Source of the DNA: Gammaproteobacteria bacterium
GTDB taxonomy: Bacteria; Pseudomonadota; Gammaproteobacteria; Pseudomonadales; Halieaceae
DNA: 64,000 nucleotides
Assembly (NCBI GenBank): GCA_024742415.1
Contig: JANSYN010000017.1
Span: 17,701-81,700, forward strand
Direction of reading: 5' to 3'
Shown: one piece after another, positions 1-9,482 of the stretch
Position numbering within the stretch: position 1 is the first letter of the stretch
How the letters are laid out: each line of letters opens with the position of its first letter
Made by a program: the position numbers and the translations under genes
Notes under the pieces: model-generated
Database searches by the model: none
What the model saw: only the letters and a program-made list of their open reading frames with translations
What the model was told of the DNA's origin: nothing

Positions 1-1
1 C

Positions 2-139
2 ATCTCGCCTGCGATGATCACCTCGGTCACAGGCCACCAGCCAAACGCCCGCTATATTGAACTTGAGGGCGCCGATCACAGCTGCTGCTGGGCCTCTCAC
101 TGGCCGCAGATTTTGCAGGACCTTGCAGTCGGCAGGTAA
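2..139 (+). CDS. C-terminal end of a possible alpha/beta-hydrolase-like protein (partial at left edge)
   Basis: An open frame enters from the left edge and stops at TAA 137-139, giving 45 residues. The segment reads NARYIELEGADHSCCW followed by WPQILQDLA. This resembles the end of alpha/beta hydrolases, where the acid-to-histidine loop (E-x-x-G-A-D-H) carries the catalytic His just before the last helix. The resemblance is seen by eye only. The gene body lies outside the window, so the product is tentative. Confidence 0.4.
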   Translation: MSPAMITSVTGHQPNARYIELEGADHSCCWASHWPQILQDLAVGR

Positions 140-217
140 GCCCCTGCTTGATGGGCGTCGCCCATACGGAGTGCACACATACCGCGAATACAAAACCGGT
201 AACAGAAAAACAGGAGC

Positions 218-244
218 AAAAAAAAGGCCGCCCCGGTGGCGGCC
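218..244 (-). terminator. Rho-independent terminator of the autotransporter-like gene
   Basis: On the minus strand a GC-only 7-bp stem (GGCCGCC/GGCGGCC, arms 238-244 and 226-232) with a 5-nt loop is followed by eight T (218-225). It lies 17 bp past the stop codon of the gene ending at 262, which is standard geometry for an intrinsic terminator. Confidence 0.82.
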
Positions 245-261
245 TGTTACTGGACTGCGAT

Positions 262-1608
262 TTACAGCTCCTTGCGGATACCTGCTGTAATTGCATTGTA
301 GGTGTAATCTTCCAGATCCAGCAGCGTGTCGTAGTTCACGAACATCTGCAGGCCCCCGGAGAAACCTATCGAGGCGCCGAGACTCAGGCGAAAGTAGTCA
401 GAATCCAGTTCATCGGTTTGCGTGGTAAATGACACGTTATTGACATTCTGGTCTGCCGGCAGATCCGCATTGGAGTAACGCGAGATAATCGGGTCATCGC
501 CATTCTCGAACTCATGAATCCAAGACACATCAACATACGGCACAATCACGCCGAAGCTCTGACTCAGGGGGTACGAAAACTGCGCACCCAGTTCACTTTG
601 CAATGACTGGATTTCCTGGTCGTCCACGGTCATGCCTATTGCGCCGTTGTCGAGGTTATTGGTGGACTCTGTGTAGCCATCGATTTCAAGATCAATGGCG
701 TTCACCTGTGCGTAGTAGCTCTGGTTAAACGCACCGCTGTTTACAAGATAGCCCGCGCCGAGACTCCAGGTGAGTTGATCGCCGTCGGGCGATGCGCTTA
801 GCACTTCGTGGAAGGTGGGGTCAACGTGATAGTCCACGATGCGTGTGCTGTCGTATTCCAGCGCACCAATGCTGAGTGAGCCCTCAACATAGAAGTTGTC
901 ACCGTAGGTCGTGGCGTAGGCCGACAGCGTCTGTCCCTCGGTTTCAAACTCACCGTAGTTGTTGTCGATGTCAGCTTCTGAATCCAGGTAGTGGTAGGCG
1001 ATGCCAGCTACAAAGGTATCTGTAAAACGGTAGTCAGCGCCGATGGTCACACCGGACGTGTCAAAATCGAACCCGTCCACATTGTCGCTGCCGTCGCGAT
1101 CGCCACTGGCATAGTTAAAGTTCACAAACACACCCAATCGCGAAAAATCGTCCGACGAGGCCATGCCACCTGTTGGCATCTGCGTATCATTCCAGTTGGC
1201 GCCTGCAATCGATACGCCAACGGCGCCTGCGCGAATCGCCTGCAAGCGGTTGCCGATATTCTGCAATTGATTCCCCGAGCCTTCCGTTCCCTGGGACGAG
1301 AGAATTTCGATTTCTTCGGCCTGCACTTCCTGCAGGGCGTCAGGCAAGGCGCCAATCAGCTCCGTTTCCTGTCGTACGATCTCCCCGCAGCGACTGCGCA
1401 GGCGAATCGCGGCCGGGTCGGTGAGGTCCGGGTTGCCCGCCAGCTCATCACGACACAGCACCGTGATGCCGTCGTTGGTGGATTGCTGGTTGTCAGTGAG
1501 CATATCACCGGACTGCATCTGGGCCAGGGCAGGATTGCTCGCCACCAGTAGAGCAGCCAGTGGAAGAAGTGGTAACGCCAACTTGTGCGCTTTGAGTGAA
1601 CGTGACAT
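262..1608 (-). CDS. Autotransporter-type outer-membrane beta-barrel protein
   Basis: The protein is 448 aa from ATG 1608. I chose this start because AAGGAG lies 10 nt upstream and a clear signal peptide follows (LPLLPLAALLVASNPALA). The open frame extends further upstream but has no signal peptide there. After a short N-terminal stretch of about 110 residues, the rest alternates aromatic and polar strands, such as GVTIGADYRFTDTFVAGIAY and FYVEGSLSIG. That pattern is typical of the autotransporter beta-domain. The passenger is very short, so the protein may be mainly a barrel. The last residue is Leu, not the usual Phe. The function is not predictable beyond outer-membrane location. It has its own terminator just downstream. 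Confidence 0.8.
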   Translation of the reverse strand: MSRSLKAHKLALPLLPLAALLVASNPALAQMQSGDMLTDNQQSTNDGITVLCRDELAGNPDLTDPAAIRLRSRCGEIVRQETELIGALPDALQEVQAEEIEILSSQGTEGSGNQLQNIGNRLQAIRAGAVGVSIAGANWNDTQMPTGGMASSDDFSRLGVFVNFNYASGDRDGSDNVDGFDFDTSGVTIGADYRFTDTFVAGIAYHYLDSEADIDNNYGEFETEGQTLSAYATTYGDNFYVEGSLSIGALEYDSTRIVDYHVDPTFHEVLSASPDGDQLTWSLGAGYLVNSGAFNQSYYAQVNAIDLEIDGYTESTNNLDNGAIGMTVDDQEIQSLQSELGAQFSYPLSQSFGVIVPYVDVSWIHEFENGDDPIISRYSNADLPADQNVNNVSFTTQTDELDSDYFRLSLGASIGFSGGLQMFVNYDTLLDLEDYTYNAITAGIRKEL

Positions 1609-1896
1609 CCGTGATGTGCTCCTTATGTTTTTTTGATTGCTCTTGATATTAGGTAAAGGGCTGACCGATGTAAACGAACACAACGATCTATCTACGCGCA
1701 TTAGTGACAACAGCGAGTGACATTGCACTGTCCGGATATCGCGCTTTCTGCTCGTTGCTTCGCGCATCCACGCAATAGCCAGACAAATCGTCAGGTCTTC
1801 GCACGCTTCATACTTTGAGATGGACAACACTCGAAAACTGGACGCGTTATCAGGAAAAACCCGTCACTGGCGCGCCAGCGACGAATCGTCATACCG

Positions 1897-2829
1897 CTAG
1901 AAGAGTCTGGAATAGGCCAGGGACAACTCGTGAAAGGTCTCGCCATCATCATTGATGGAACCGGTGTTATAGCCCACGCGGACCACGTGGCCCCGCGCAA
2001 CCGGAAACGCCAGCGTCGCTCCCACTTTCATATCGCGTTGCAGGTCATCGAGCTTGACGCCGGCCACACGGCTGCGACCACCCCGGTAGAGGCTGGTGTT
2101 GATGGAGCCCCAAAAACCAGGACTGAATCGGCGCACAAGGTGGAACTGTACCGAGGCAATAGGATCCTGCTCCTTGCGCGCGCCCAGGAAGTCGTCGTTG
2201 TCCGCAAACAGCCACAGCCCTGCCTGCGATTCCAGCAACCACTTGCTCGTTAGTACCTGCATGTAGCCCAGCTCCGCCTTTGCCGCCCATCGATTGGCAC
2301 CCACATTCAGCAAGCGATCGGCGTCGTAGCGCCCGGTGGGCGCTACCACCTTGAGACTGGCACCCAGTATCGGCCTGGGAGATTCACGCAACGCCGCGAA
2401 GTCGCCGGCGTCCATCGCCGGCGCTCCGAGCAGGTTGATGGACAGCGTTGTCGTGATGTCGCCCTGCCCTTTGTAGTCACGCTGGATCTGAATGTCGTCC
2501 GGCCCGGCAACACTTGAGCGGCCATTGGCATAAGGCAGCTCCACCTGCAGGTTGGAGCTACGCCCAAACAGCTCCAGCGTTCTCAGGTAGCCGATCTTCA
2601 CGGCGTTAATATCGGAATCGAAACCCGTCACGGGCAGTGAAGGGTCCGGGATGATGTCACCGGTGGTAAAGGCATAGCCGATCGTCATGATCTGCGTGCC
2701 GGTCGGCGCAGGCCAATAGGCGCGTGGTGACAATTCCTGTGAGATAGCGTGCCGGGGAGCTGTGCACAGCACCACGACGCTGATAAGTAGCAGTCTTAAC
2801 ATGGCACCTGTGGATGAATAAGCCAACAT
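1897..2829 (-). CDS. Secreted, probably outer-membrane barrel protein (transporter/phenol MetA-like)
   Basis: The product is 310 aa with an N-terminal signal peptide (LRLLLISVVVLCTAPRHAIS). A second possible start, ATG 2802, would put the hydrophobic core right at the N-terminus. The mature part has repeated amphipathic strands (MTIGYAFTTGD, AAKAELGYMQVLTSKWLLE, FHLVRRFSPGFWGSINTSLY) and a C-terminal aromatic residue (LAYSRLF). That suits an outer-membrane barrel, and the pattern resembles the putative 'MetA pathway of phenol degradation' outer-membrane family. I assign no substrate. It stands alone, 290 bp from the autotransporter-like gene on the same strand, and is divergent from the acylase gene. 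Confidence 0.72.
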   Translation of the reverse strand: MLAYSSTGAMLRLLLISVVVLCTAPRHAISQELSPRAYWPAPTGTQIMTIGYAFTTGDIIPDPSLPVTGFDSDINAVKIGYLRTLELFGRSSNLQVELPYANGRSSVAGPDDIQIQRDYKGQGDITTTLSINLLGAPAMDAGDFAALRESPRPILGASLKVVAPTGRYDADRLLNVGANRWAAKAELGYMQVLTSKWLLESQAGLWLFADNDDFLGARKEQDPIASVQFHLVRRFSPGFWGSINTSLYRGGRSRVAGVKLDDLQRDMKVGATLAFPVARGHVVRVGYNTGSINDDGETFHELSLAYSRLF

Positions 2830-3200
2830 GCTAGCCGGTTCAACGTGTTCCCTGCTATTTACCGGGTGAGTTCCTACTATAGGGAAACGGGCGCCAAAAA
2901 TCGCCCTCCCAGCAACCGTACCCGGCCAATGATGCCGGCAAAACGTCCCCGGCGCGCAATTTGTCCGCTCGCGTCAGTCACACAGGCGGTAAAAGTGTTT
3001 GCTTGTGGCAGCGTGCAAAGTAGTATGGGCTGCTATCTGGCACACAGGGCGCGACAATCCGCCGATTGGGCGCCGCACAAGCCTGTAGTGCCATGGCTGT
3101 GCTTTTTCCAGATTCGCAACCGATCGAACGCACTCGGCCCACTCGGCCAGAGCACGCCACTACGTTGCATACAATAATTCGACTAACAGAGGCAATTACC
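2830..3200. other. Divergent intergenic region, no gene seen
   Basis: These 371 bases separate two outward-facing genes and should hold both promoters. A TACAAT hexamer at 3170-3175 could be a -10 element for the acylase gene, but no good -35 pairs with it. I see no convincing ORF, RNA or terminator. Confidence 0.4.
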
Positions 3201-5750
3201 GTGTCCAGACAACCACTTTTCTTCAACCGCAAAACCAAAAAGACCGCACAGGCCGTTTGCCTGGCGTTGGCTGCGGCGCTGACCGCCTGTTCGGACGGGG
3301 CAGATAACCCCGGCGGCAACCCGGATCCAGGCCCGGGCCCTGGGCCAGGGCCTGGTCCGGGCCCTGAACCACTGAGCGATCGCGCCTACTATATCCTGCC
3401 GCCGGGTAACTTCGGCGGTATTCCCACCAACGAAAACTCCCGCGACCAGCTGCCACTCTACGATGGCCTGACACCCCTGCGTGGTAACGTCACCGATGCC
3501 GATATCGAGGCACTCTTTCTGCCAGCGGATTTTGCGCCGGTGGGTGCGACCCGTGAAGAGGTCACTGGCAGGCAGGGCCTGACCATTATCTACGATGAGT
3601 TTGGTATTGCGCATATCACCGGCGACACACGCGCTGACGTCGCCTTTGGTGCCGGCTGGGTCACCGGCCGGGACCGTCTGCTGCTGCTTAGCCTTGGGCG
3701 CGGCCCCGCGCGGGCGGCAGTCGCCGATGTGCCCGGCATCAACGCCTTCTCGCTCGTCACCAGCGGCCAGTCGTTTGTGCCCAGTGCAGCCACAGAGCAA
3801 CTGGTGACCGACCAGATCGCGCTGATCATCGACACCTATGGCGAAGAGGGTCAGGAAATTATCGATGACGCCCAGGCCTATGCGGACGGCCTGAACGCCT
3901 ATGAAACGGCAAACGGCATCGAGAACGGCGTGCCTTACACCGTCAACGACGTTATCGCCACAACGGCGTTCATCGGCTCAATCTTTGGTGCCGGTGGTGG
4001 CAGTGAAGTGTCCAACGCCGAATTCCTGTCCAAGCTGAAAATGGGCCTCGGTGAAGGCCAGGCACAGCTGGCCTGGGAAGATGCCATGTTGTTCAACGAT
4101 CCGGAAGCCACCACGACCATCGATACCGTGTTCGATTACGGCCCCTTGACCGGTGGCGAGGTAACCGGTGCCGTGGTGATCGATGCAGGCTCAGTGGTTT
4201 CGCTTGACCCGCGCGATCCGCTGGTTATGCCCACCGTGGCCGATGCAGCCGATGTGCTGATACCCGCGGCAGGTCCGCCGCCTGATCGCCAGGCATCCAA
4301 CTTCCTGATCGTCGACGCGCCACAGTCAGCCAATGACACACGCCTGGCCGTTATGGGCCCACAGCTGGGCTACTTCTACCCTGAGATCGTGCAGCAAATA
4401 CACCTCAGCGGCCCGGGTATTGAAGCTCAGGGAGCAGCGGTGCCGGGGCTGTCGATGTACATACTGATCGGTCGCACCAAAGACTATGCGTGGAGCCTGA
4501 CCTCAGCCAACCACGACGTCAGGGACGTCTACGCCGAGATGCTGTGTAACCCGGACGATTCCCCGCCAACCCGCGATTCCCTGCACTATATGTATAACGG
4601 CGAGTGCATTCCTTTTGAGATCTTCGACGCCGGCACGCTCAACGGCGTACCGATTGTCTACCCGGTCTCGGTTCACGGCCCAATGATTGGCACGGCGACC
4701 TCCAACGGTATGCCAATCGCCCTGACGCGCAAGCGCTCGACCTTTGGTCGTGACGGCCTCAACCTTGCCGGTCTCAAGGACATGACCGAGGGTGATGCCA
4801 CCACGCCGGAACGCTTTTGGGAAGCCGCCAACAAGTTCGGCTTCACGTTCAACTGGGGCTATGTATCGCGCAGCAACATTGCCTACTTCAGTTCCGGCCT
4901 GCTGCCTGTGCGGCCCGCAGGGCTGGACCGTCGCCTGCCCGCCTGGGGCACCGGCGAGTACGAGTGGGAAGGCTTTCTCACTGAAGAACAGCACCCCCAT
5001 GCTGCAGGCGGCCCCAATGGACGCTTGCTGAACTGGAACAACCAGTCGGCCCCCGGGTTCATGCACGGTGACGGCACGCCCTTCGGCTCTGTCCATCGCG
5101 TGGAAGCCTTTGACCAATGGCCAGACAAGGTAGACCTTGCCGGTGTGGTCGGAGTGATGAATCGCTCGGCAACCGAAGATGTACGTTCGTCCGTTTGGCC
5201 GGTCATCAGCGAAGTGCTGCGCGGCTCTGAAGCGCCCACCCCGCTGGCCGGCCAGATTGTTGACCTGCTCGATGCCTGGGTCGCCGACGACGCACCGCAG
5301 CTTGATGGTGACGACGATGGTTTCAATGACGAATCCGGGCCCACGATCTATGGCGCACTGTTTGAACCCCTGGCCGAAGCCGTCGTCAGGCCTGTGTACG
5401 GCGATAGCGTGGCAGACCTGGACCGCATACGTAACCTCTCCAGCAACGACGGTGCCAGTATCGTTGACAAAGACCTGCGCACACTGCTGGGCAAAGACGT
5501 CAAGGGCCCCTTCAACCTCAGCTACTGCGGCAATGGCTCGCTGGAAGACTGCCGTGAATCGCTGTGGGCAGTGGTTGATGAGGTTGCCCAGGCACTGGCG
5601 CTGGAACGCGGTGACGACCCGGCGACCTGGCTCAACGAAGGCCAGCGTTCGAGTTTCGCGCCGGGCCTGATCAGCGACACCTTCCGTGCCACCAACCGGC
5701 CAACCTTTCAGCAGGTACTGGAATTTGTGCCGCCGGCTTCTGCTGACTAA
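3201..5750 (+). CDS. Penicillin acylase family lipoprotein (Ntn hydrolase)
   Basis: This is 849 aa from GTG 3201. An AGAGG ribosome site lies 8 nt upstream and a lipoprotein signal (LALAAALTAC) follows. After the lipid-anchoring Cys there is a Gly/Pro linker of repeated GP. The alpha-subunit signature (IIYDEFGIAHITGDT, then FGAGWVTGRDRLLLL) precedes the autoprocessing site. The predicted nucleophile is Ser366 in QASNFLIVD, where family members usually have G-S-N. Further on, GRTKDYAWSLTSANHDVRD is a typical beta-chain segment. Known members self-cleave and hydrolyse amide bonds of acyl-homoserine lactones, aculeacin or beta-lactams. The substrate here is unknown. The product is likely periplasmic and membrane-tethered. 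It is followed by a strong terminator. Confidence 0.88.
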   Translation: MSRQPLFFNRKTKKTAQAVCLALAAALTACSDGADNPGGNPDPGPGPGPGPGPGPEPLSDRAYYILPPGNFGGIPTNENSRDQLPLYDGLTPLRGNVTDADIEALFLPADFAPVGATREEVTGRQGLTIIYDEFGIAHITGDTRADVAFGAGWVTGRDRLLLLSLGRGPARAAVADVPGINAFSLVTSGQSFVPSAATEQLVTDQIALIIDTYGEEGQEIIDDAQAYADGLNAYETANGIENGVPYTVNDVIATTAFIGSIFGAGGGSEVSNAEFLSKLKMGLGEGQAQLAWEDAMLFNDPEATTTIDTVFDYGPLTGGEVTGAVVIDAGSVVSLDPRDPLVMPTVADAADVLIPAAGPPPDRQASNFLIVDAPQSANDTRLAVMGPQLGYFYPEIVQQIHLSGPGIEAQGAAVPGLSMYILIGRTKDYAWSLTSANHDVRDVYAEMLCNPDDSPPTRDSLHYMYNGECIPFEIFDAGTLNGVPIVYPVSVHGPMIGTATSNGMPIALTRKRSTFGRDGLNLAGLKDMTEGDATTPERFWEAANKFGFTFNWGYVSRSNIAYFSSGLLPVRPAGLDRRLPAWGTGEYEWEGFLTEEQHPHAAGGPNGRLLNWNNQSAPGFMHGDGTPFGSVHRVEAFDQWPDKVDLAGVVGVMNRSATEDVRSSVWPVISEVLRGSEAPTPLAGQIVDLLDAWVADDAPQLDGDDDGFNDESGPTIYGALFEPLAEAVVRPVYGDSVADLDRIRNLSSNDGASIVDKDLRTLLGKDVKGPFNLSYCGNGSLEDCRESLWAVVDEVAQALALERGDDPATWLNEGQRSSFAPGLISDTFRATNRPTFQQVLEFVPPASAD

Positions 5751-5770
5751 AATGACGAGCACGCCTGACA

Positions 5771-5798
5771 AGCCCGGCTATCATGCCGGGCTTTTTTT
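5771..5798 (+). terminator. Rho-independent terminator after the acylase gene
   Basis: An 8-bp perfect stem, AGCCCGGC/GCCGGGCT, with a 6-nt loop is followed by a T run ending at 5798. It begins 20 bp after the acylase stop codon. Confidence 0.88.
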
Positions 5799-5819
5799 GG
5801 CGCCAAAAAGCGACGTGTC

Positions 5820-7274
5820 ATGACAATACGGCATCGAATCCTGGCAATCTGCTGCTGCGCGCTGCTCGCGCTCGCCGTGCTGACTGGTTGCGGCGACGGC
5901 AACAGTCATGCCAACAGCAATAACGCTGGTCGCCCCAACATCGTGCTCATCACAGCCGATGACCTGGGAATGCACCTGAGCAACTACGGCGACCCCTACG
6001 CGCGCACGCCACGACTTGCGGCGCTGGCGGCGGAATCGGTTCAGTTCAACCGCGCGTATGTTACCCAGGCTTCCTGCAGCCCGTCGCGCAGCAGTATTTT
6101 TACGGGGTACTACCCGCACCAGACGGGTCAGTATGGCCTTGGGTCGATGGCCAACCAGCGTTATGGCTATCGTATGCGTGGCGAGTTTCGCACCCTGCCC
6201 CAGTACCTGAAGGCAGCAGGATACCGCACGGGGGTTATCGGGAAAGTGCATGTGGCCTCGGCCAATCCTGACGCCTTTCCATTCGACCACGAAAACACCG
6301 ATACGCTGCGCACATTGGATGTTGAACGGGTCGCGCGGGAAGCCGGGCAGTTTCTTGACGCCAACGCCGGCACGCCGATGTTCCTGATGATCAACTACTT
6401 CGATCCGCACCGGCACCCGCAGCTTCCCACCTCGTTCCATGACCAGTACGAAGGGCAGCCTCCAACGGTGCAGAGCCCAGAGGATGTTCACACTTTCGCC
6501 TTCATGGGTTTTGACCCACCGCAGATCAGGGCTGACGTTGCCGGGTATTACAACAGCATCGCCAGGCTGGATACCGGCGTGGGGCTTGTTATCGATGAAC
6601 TCAAGGCCAGGGAGCTGTGGGATGACACGCTGTTCATTTTCATCAGCGACCATGGCGCGCCCTTTACTCGCGCCAAAACCGGAAACTATGAGGCCTCTGT
6701 GCGCGTACCGCTGCTGGTGTCGTGGCCGGCAGCGAATGCCCGCAAGGGGGTGCAAACTCCGGCGCTCGTATCGAGCATCGATCTGCTGCCAACCGTTCTG
6801 GCCGCAGCGGGACTGGCAAGCCACGGCGCGCTGCCGGGATTTGACCTCGCACCGCTGCTGCGGGGAGACGTCAACACCCTGCCACGAACCCACATATTCA
6901 CCCAGTTCACGGCGCACTCCAATGCACACTATTACCCGCGTCGCGCCGTACACGGTGAGCGCTTCAAGCTCATCCACAATCTACAGCACTGGCGGCCCAA
7001 CCCACTGAAACAACTTGCGGATGACGCTTACAGTCTGTCACGCAAACCAGCGGTGTCTGCCACTACCCGCGCACTGTACGACACCTGGTTGCATCCGCCT
7101 GAATACGAACTGTACGACCTGCACAATGACCCGCAGGAGTTTGTCAATCTGGCCGATGTTCCAGAACATGCCGCCACCCGCGCCGCACTGGTTGAAGTGC
7201 TGAACGAATGGCGGGCACGCAGCGGTGATACCGCAACGGCGCACACCGCCAACCCGTCGACCACGCTCAGGTAG
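5820..7274 (+). CDS. Sulfatase (arylsulfatase/sulfamidase-type), lipoprotein
   Basis: The 484-aa protein has a lipoprotein signal ending at LTGC (Cys24). The metal-binding start of the sulfatase fold follows (PNIVLITADDLG, Asp46/Asp47). The formylglycine motif is CSPSRSSIFTG, with Cys86 as the residue to be oxidised. A later metal-site motif, FIFISDHGAPF, and the C-terminal YELYDLHNDPQEFVNLA are typical of heparan-N-sulfatase-like members. It should remove sulfate esters or sulfamates from a polysaccharide at the cell envelope. No formylglycine-generating or anaerobic maturation gene is visible nearby. The gene follows the acylase terminator and appears to be its own unit. The 3' side is a long non-coding repeat region. 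Confidence 0.92.
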   Translation: MTIRHRILAICCCALLALAVLTGCGDGNSHANSNNAGRPNIVLITADDLGMHLSNYGDPYARTPRLAALAAESVQFNRAYVTQASCSPSRSSIFTGYYPHQTGQYGLGSMANQRYGYRMRGEFRTLPQYLKAAGYRTGVIGKVHVASANPDAFPFDHENTDTLRTLDVERVAREAGQFLDANAGTPMFLMINYFDPHRHPQLPTSFHDQYEGQPPTVQSPEDVHTFAFMGFDPPQIRADVAGYYNSIARLDTGVGLVIDELKARELWDDTLFIFISDHGAPFTRAKTGNYEASVRVPLLVSWPAANARKGVQTPALVSSIDLLPTVLAAAGLASHGALPGFDLAPLLRGDVNTLPRTHIFTQFTAHSNAHYYPRRAVHGERFKLIHNLQHWRPNPLKQLADDAYSLSRKPAVSATTRALYDTWLHPPEYELYDLHNDPQEFVNLADVPEHAATRAALVEVLNEWRARSGDTATAHTANPSTTLR

Positions 7275-7321
7275 ATGATCGGGCACTGCCCGCGCTGCGT
7301 TGAACACGCTTTGGGTTTTCT

Positions 7322-7509
7322 CCGACTTCCCATACCTGACTTCCCATGCCTGACTTATTTTGTCAGGATTCTCTCGTTAACTTTTCTCATGGGCCTATTC
7401 TCATCGGCCTGTTCTTAAGGGCCTATTCACATGAGCATTTTCTCGTGGAACTGTTCGCGTGGTACTGTTCGCGTGAGGCTTGTCTCGAAAGACTTTTCTT
7501 GATCGAAGT
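7322..7509. repeat. Degenerate 14-bp tandem repeat array
   Basis: From 7384 to 7509 nine consecutive 14-base units can be written without gaps. The first three are TTCTCATGGGCCTA, TTCTCATCGGCCTG and TTCTTAAGGGCCTA. Later units drift (TTCGCGTGGTACTG, TTCGCGTGAGGCTT). From 7322 to 7377 four more 14-base units (CCGACTTCCCATAC, CTGACTTCCCATGC and two weaker ones) look like a diverged continuation after a 3-4-nt shift. The period is not a multiple of three, so it is unlikely to be protein-coding. The array fills most of the 354-bp gap between the sulfatase and lipase genes. I see no other element there. Confidence 0.75.
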
Positions 7510-7628
7510 CACGAAGGCGATGTATTCACCGCTTACAATTCACTGGGACTGACCCATGATTTGCCTTATCCTATTTATATGGACTGCGACAGCAGCCGTT
7601 GCAAGACGCACCATGAGGTAACTTCGGT

Positions 7629-9284
7629 ATGAAAGCGCGCAAACTCAAGCAACTCGAAAAGCAGATGAATGAGAGCACCACTTATGAACAGTGGAGCCAG
7701 GCCGCAAAGGCGCATGACGCGCTCTCCGGCCAGCAGCGCTGGCGTCAGGTGGATCAGTCCAGCCAGTATGATTACGCGCAGATTCGCCTGCGCCTGGACC
7801 GCATCCGCAGCCTGCGTGCACGCCATGATTATCAGGGGCTACTGTTTACGCTCAATGAGGGCATCCACGGCAATATGGGCGGCATGGGCAATCCTGGCCT
7901 GTTTACCCGCGCCCGTTTCGGCACCAAAAACCTGATCGAGCAGTACATTGACGAAGTCGATGATTCACTGCGCTTTCTGGCCGAACTGGAGTCAAAAGAC
8001 ATCAGCGTGCAGGATAAGCTCGATTTCTTCTACCGCGCCAATGTCTGTTTCGGACGCTCTGCCCTGATGCTCAGCGGTGGCGGCGTATTGGGGTTTTATC
8101 ACCTGGGGGTGGTGAAAACACTGCTGGATCAGGGCTTGCTGCCCCGCGTGATTTCAGGTTCGAGCGCCGGCGCACTCGTGGCGGGCGTCATCGGCTGCCA
8201 CACCGACAAGGAACTGGAGCACTTCTACGAACCCGCCAACCTGCTATTTGAGGCCGAGCGCGAAGCCAGCGCCTTTACCCGTATGTTCTTTGGCGCCAAT
8301 CCGCAGATCGACATCAGCGACCTGGAAAAACTCGTCAACCGCATGATCCCGAATATGACCTTCCAGGAGGCCTATGAAAAAACCGGGCGCCAGATCAGCA
8401 TTCCGGTCGCACCGGCAGAACTGCACCAGCGCTCTCGACTGCTCAACGCAATTACCTCACCCAATGTGTTCGTGCGCTCTGCGGTCATGGCCTCCTGCGC
8501 GGTGCCAGGGGTTTTTCCGCCGGTCATGCTGATGGCCAAGAACGTTCACGATGAACCCCAACCCTATCTGCCGACACGTCGCTGGGTCGATGGCTCCATC
8601 GCCGATGACCTGCCTGCCAAACGGTTGCAGCGCCTGTACAGCACCAATCATTTCATCGTCAGCATGGTCAATCCTATTGCGATTCCCTTCCTGCGCAAAG
8701 ACGGCAAGGCAAACCCGCTGTCCGGTGCACTGGGCGCGCTGGGTATTGGCCTGGGCCGGGAGGTCCTGAACTTCTATCGCGGTATCGTGCAAAAGCGCAA
8801 CGAAACCTGGCCGCGCTTCAACCTGCTGGTCAGCAGCATTCACGCTCTGATGGACCAGAACTACAGCGGTGACATCAACATCGTGCCGAGCTTCAGCTGG
8901 TACAACCCAACCAAACTGCTGTCGCACCTTTCAGAGAAGGATTTACTGGACCTGATGCAGGGTGGTGAGCGCTCGACGTATCCTCGCGTTGAGGCCATAC
9001 GTACCTGCACCAAGATCAGCCGCACGATGGAAGAAATCCTGATTCGCTTCGAACAGGGCGACCTGCGGCCGGACGATGCCGAATACCACCGCCCACGCTC
9101 GTCGCGTCGCCGGCCAACGCCCACCCGCGCAGACCGCGCTGCGCTGCGTGAACAGAGCCTTAACTCTGAAAGCCTGAGCAAGCCGGCGAAGAAAAAAGAG
9201 CGCGCAAAACGCAAGGGTGTAAAGCCGAAGAAGCCCGGCACTACCAGCAAGACAGGTGGCGCGCCGCCGCGCAAGGCCGCCTAG
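7629..9284 (+). CDS. Patatin-like phospholipase/lipase with DUF3336-like N-terminus
   Basis: The protein has 551 aa. The start ATG 7629 has GAGGTAA 8-14 nt upstream. Residues 1-140 match the layout of the N-terminal DUF3336 region of triacylglycerol lipases related to yeast Tgl3/4/5. The patatin core then shows the oxyanion loop LSGGGVLGFYHLGV (near 148-161) and the nucleophile elbow GSSAG (catalytic Ser179). The Asp of the Ser-Asp dyad is in VDGSIADD. The last 70 residues are Lys/Arg-rich and low in complexity, perhaps binding anionic membranes or nucleic acid. No signal peptide is present, so it is cytoplasmic or peripheral. A role in neutral-lipid or storage-lipid turnover is inferred from the family. 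Confidence 0.9.
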   Translation: MKARKLKQLEKQMNESTTYEQWSQAAKAHDALSGQQRWRQVDQSSQYDYAQIRLRLDRIRSLRARHDYQGLLFTLNEGIHGNMGGMGNPGLFTRARFGTKNLIEQYIDEVDDSLRFLAELESKDISVQDKLDFFYRANVCFGRSALMLSGGGVLGFYHLGVVKTLLDQGLLPRVISGSSAGALVAGVIGCHTDKELEHFYEPANLLFEAEREASAFTRMFFGANPQIDISDLEKLVNRMIPNMTFQEAYEKTGRQISIPVAPAELHQRSRLLNAITSPNVFVRSAVMASCAVPGVFPPVMLMAKNVHDEPQPYLPTRRWVDGSIADDLPAKRLQRLYSTNHFIVSMVNPIAIPFLRKDGKANPLSGALGALGIGLGREVLNFYRGIVQKRNETWPRFNLLVSSIHALMDQNYSGDINIVPSFSWYNPTKLLSHLSEKDLLDLMQGGERSTYPRVEAIRTCTKISRTMEEILIRFEQGDLRPDDAEYHRPRSSRRRPTPTRADRAALREQSLNSESLSKPAKKKERAKRKGVKPKKPGTTSKTGGAPPRKAA

Positions 9285-9482
9285 CGGCCCTCGCACCAGC
9301 ATTAACCCGGGCCTGCACAGCGTGCAGTTGCCTTTCCTCCTTCAGGCGTCTGCTGGCGGCAAACGGCCGCCACGCCAGCCTTACAGCGCTTCATTAAGCT
9401 CCACAACGCTTCGCCACCTGATGCAAAAATTGCTACACTGTTCCCGCACCGCATAACACAAAATAATAACGAGGAAGCCTCC

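Noticed and set aside
991..1551. 186-codon plus-strand open frame
   Set aside because: Antisense to the autotransporter-like barrel gene, which has a signal peptide, ribosome site and terminator.
4503..5771. 422-codon open frame on the minus strand
   Set aside because: Antisense to the acylase gene. It has no family features and owes its length to the G+C-rich codon bias of the real gene.
5781..6977. 398-codon open frame on the minus strand
   Set aside because: Antisense to the sulfatase gene, which carries full catalytic motifs. It also runs through the upstream terminator hairpin.
7322..7509. CRISPR array
   Set aside because: The units are contiguous 14-mers without spacers, and no cas gene is present.
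7346..7552. 68-codon open frame across the 14-bp array
   Set aside because: The 14-bp period shifts the frame at every unit, and the encoded sequence does not repeat. It has no ribosome site.
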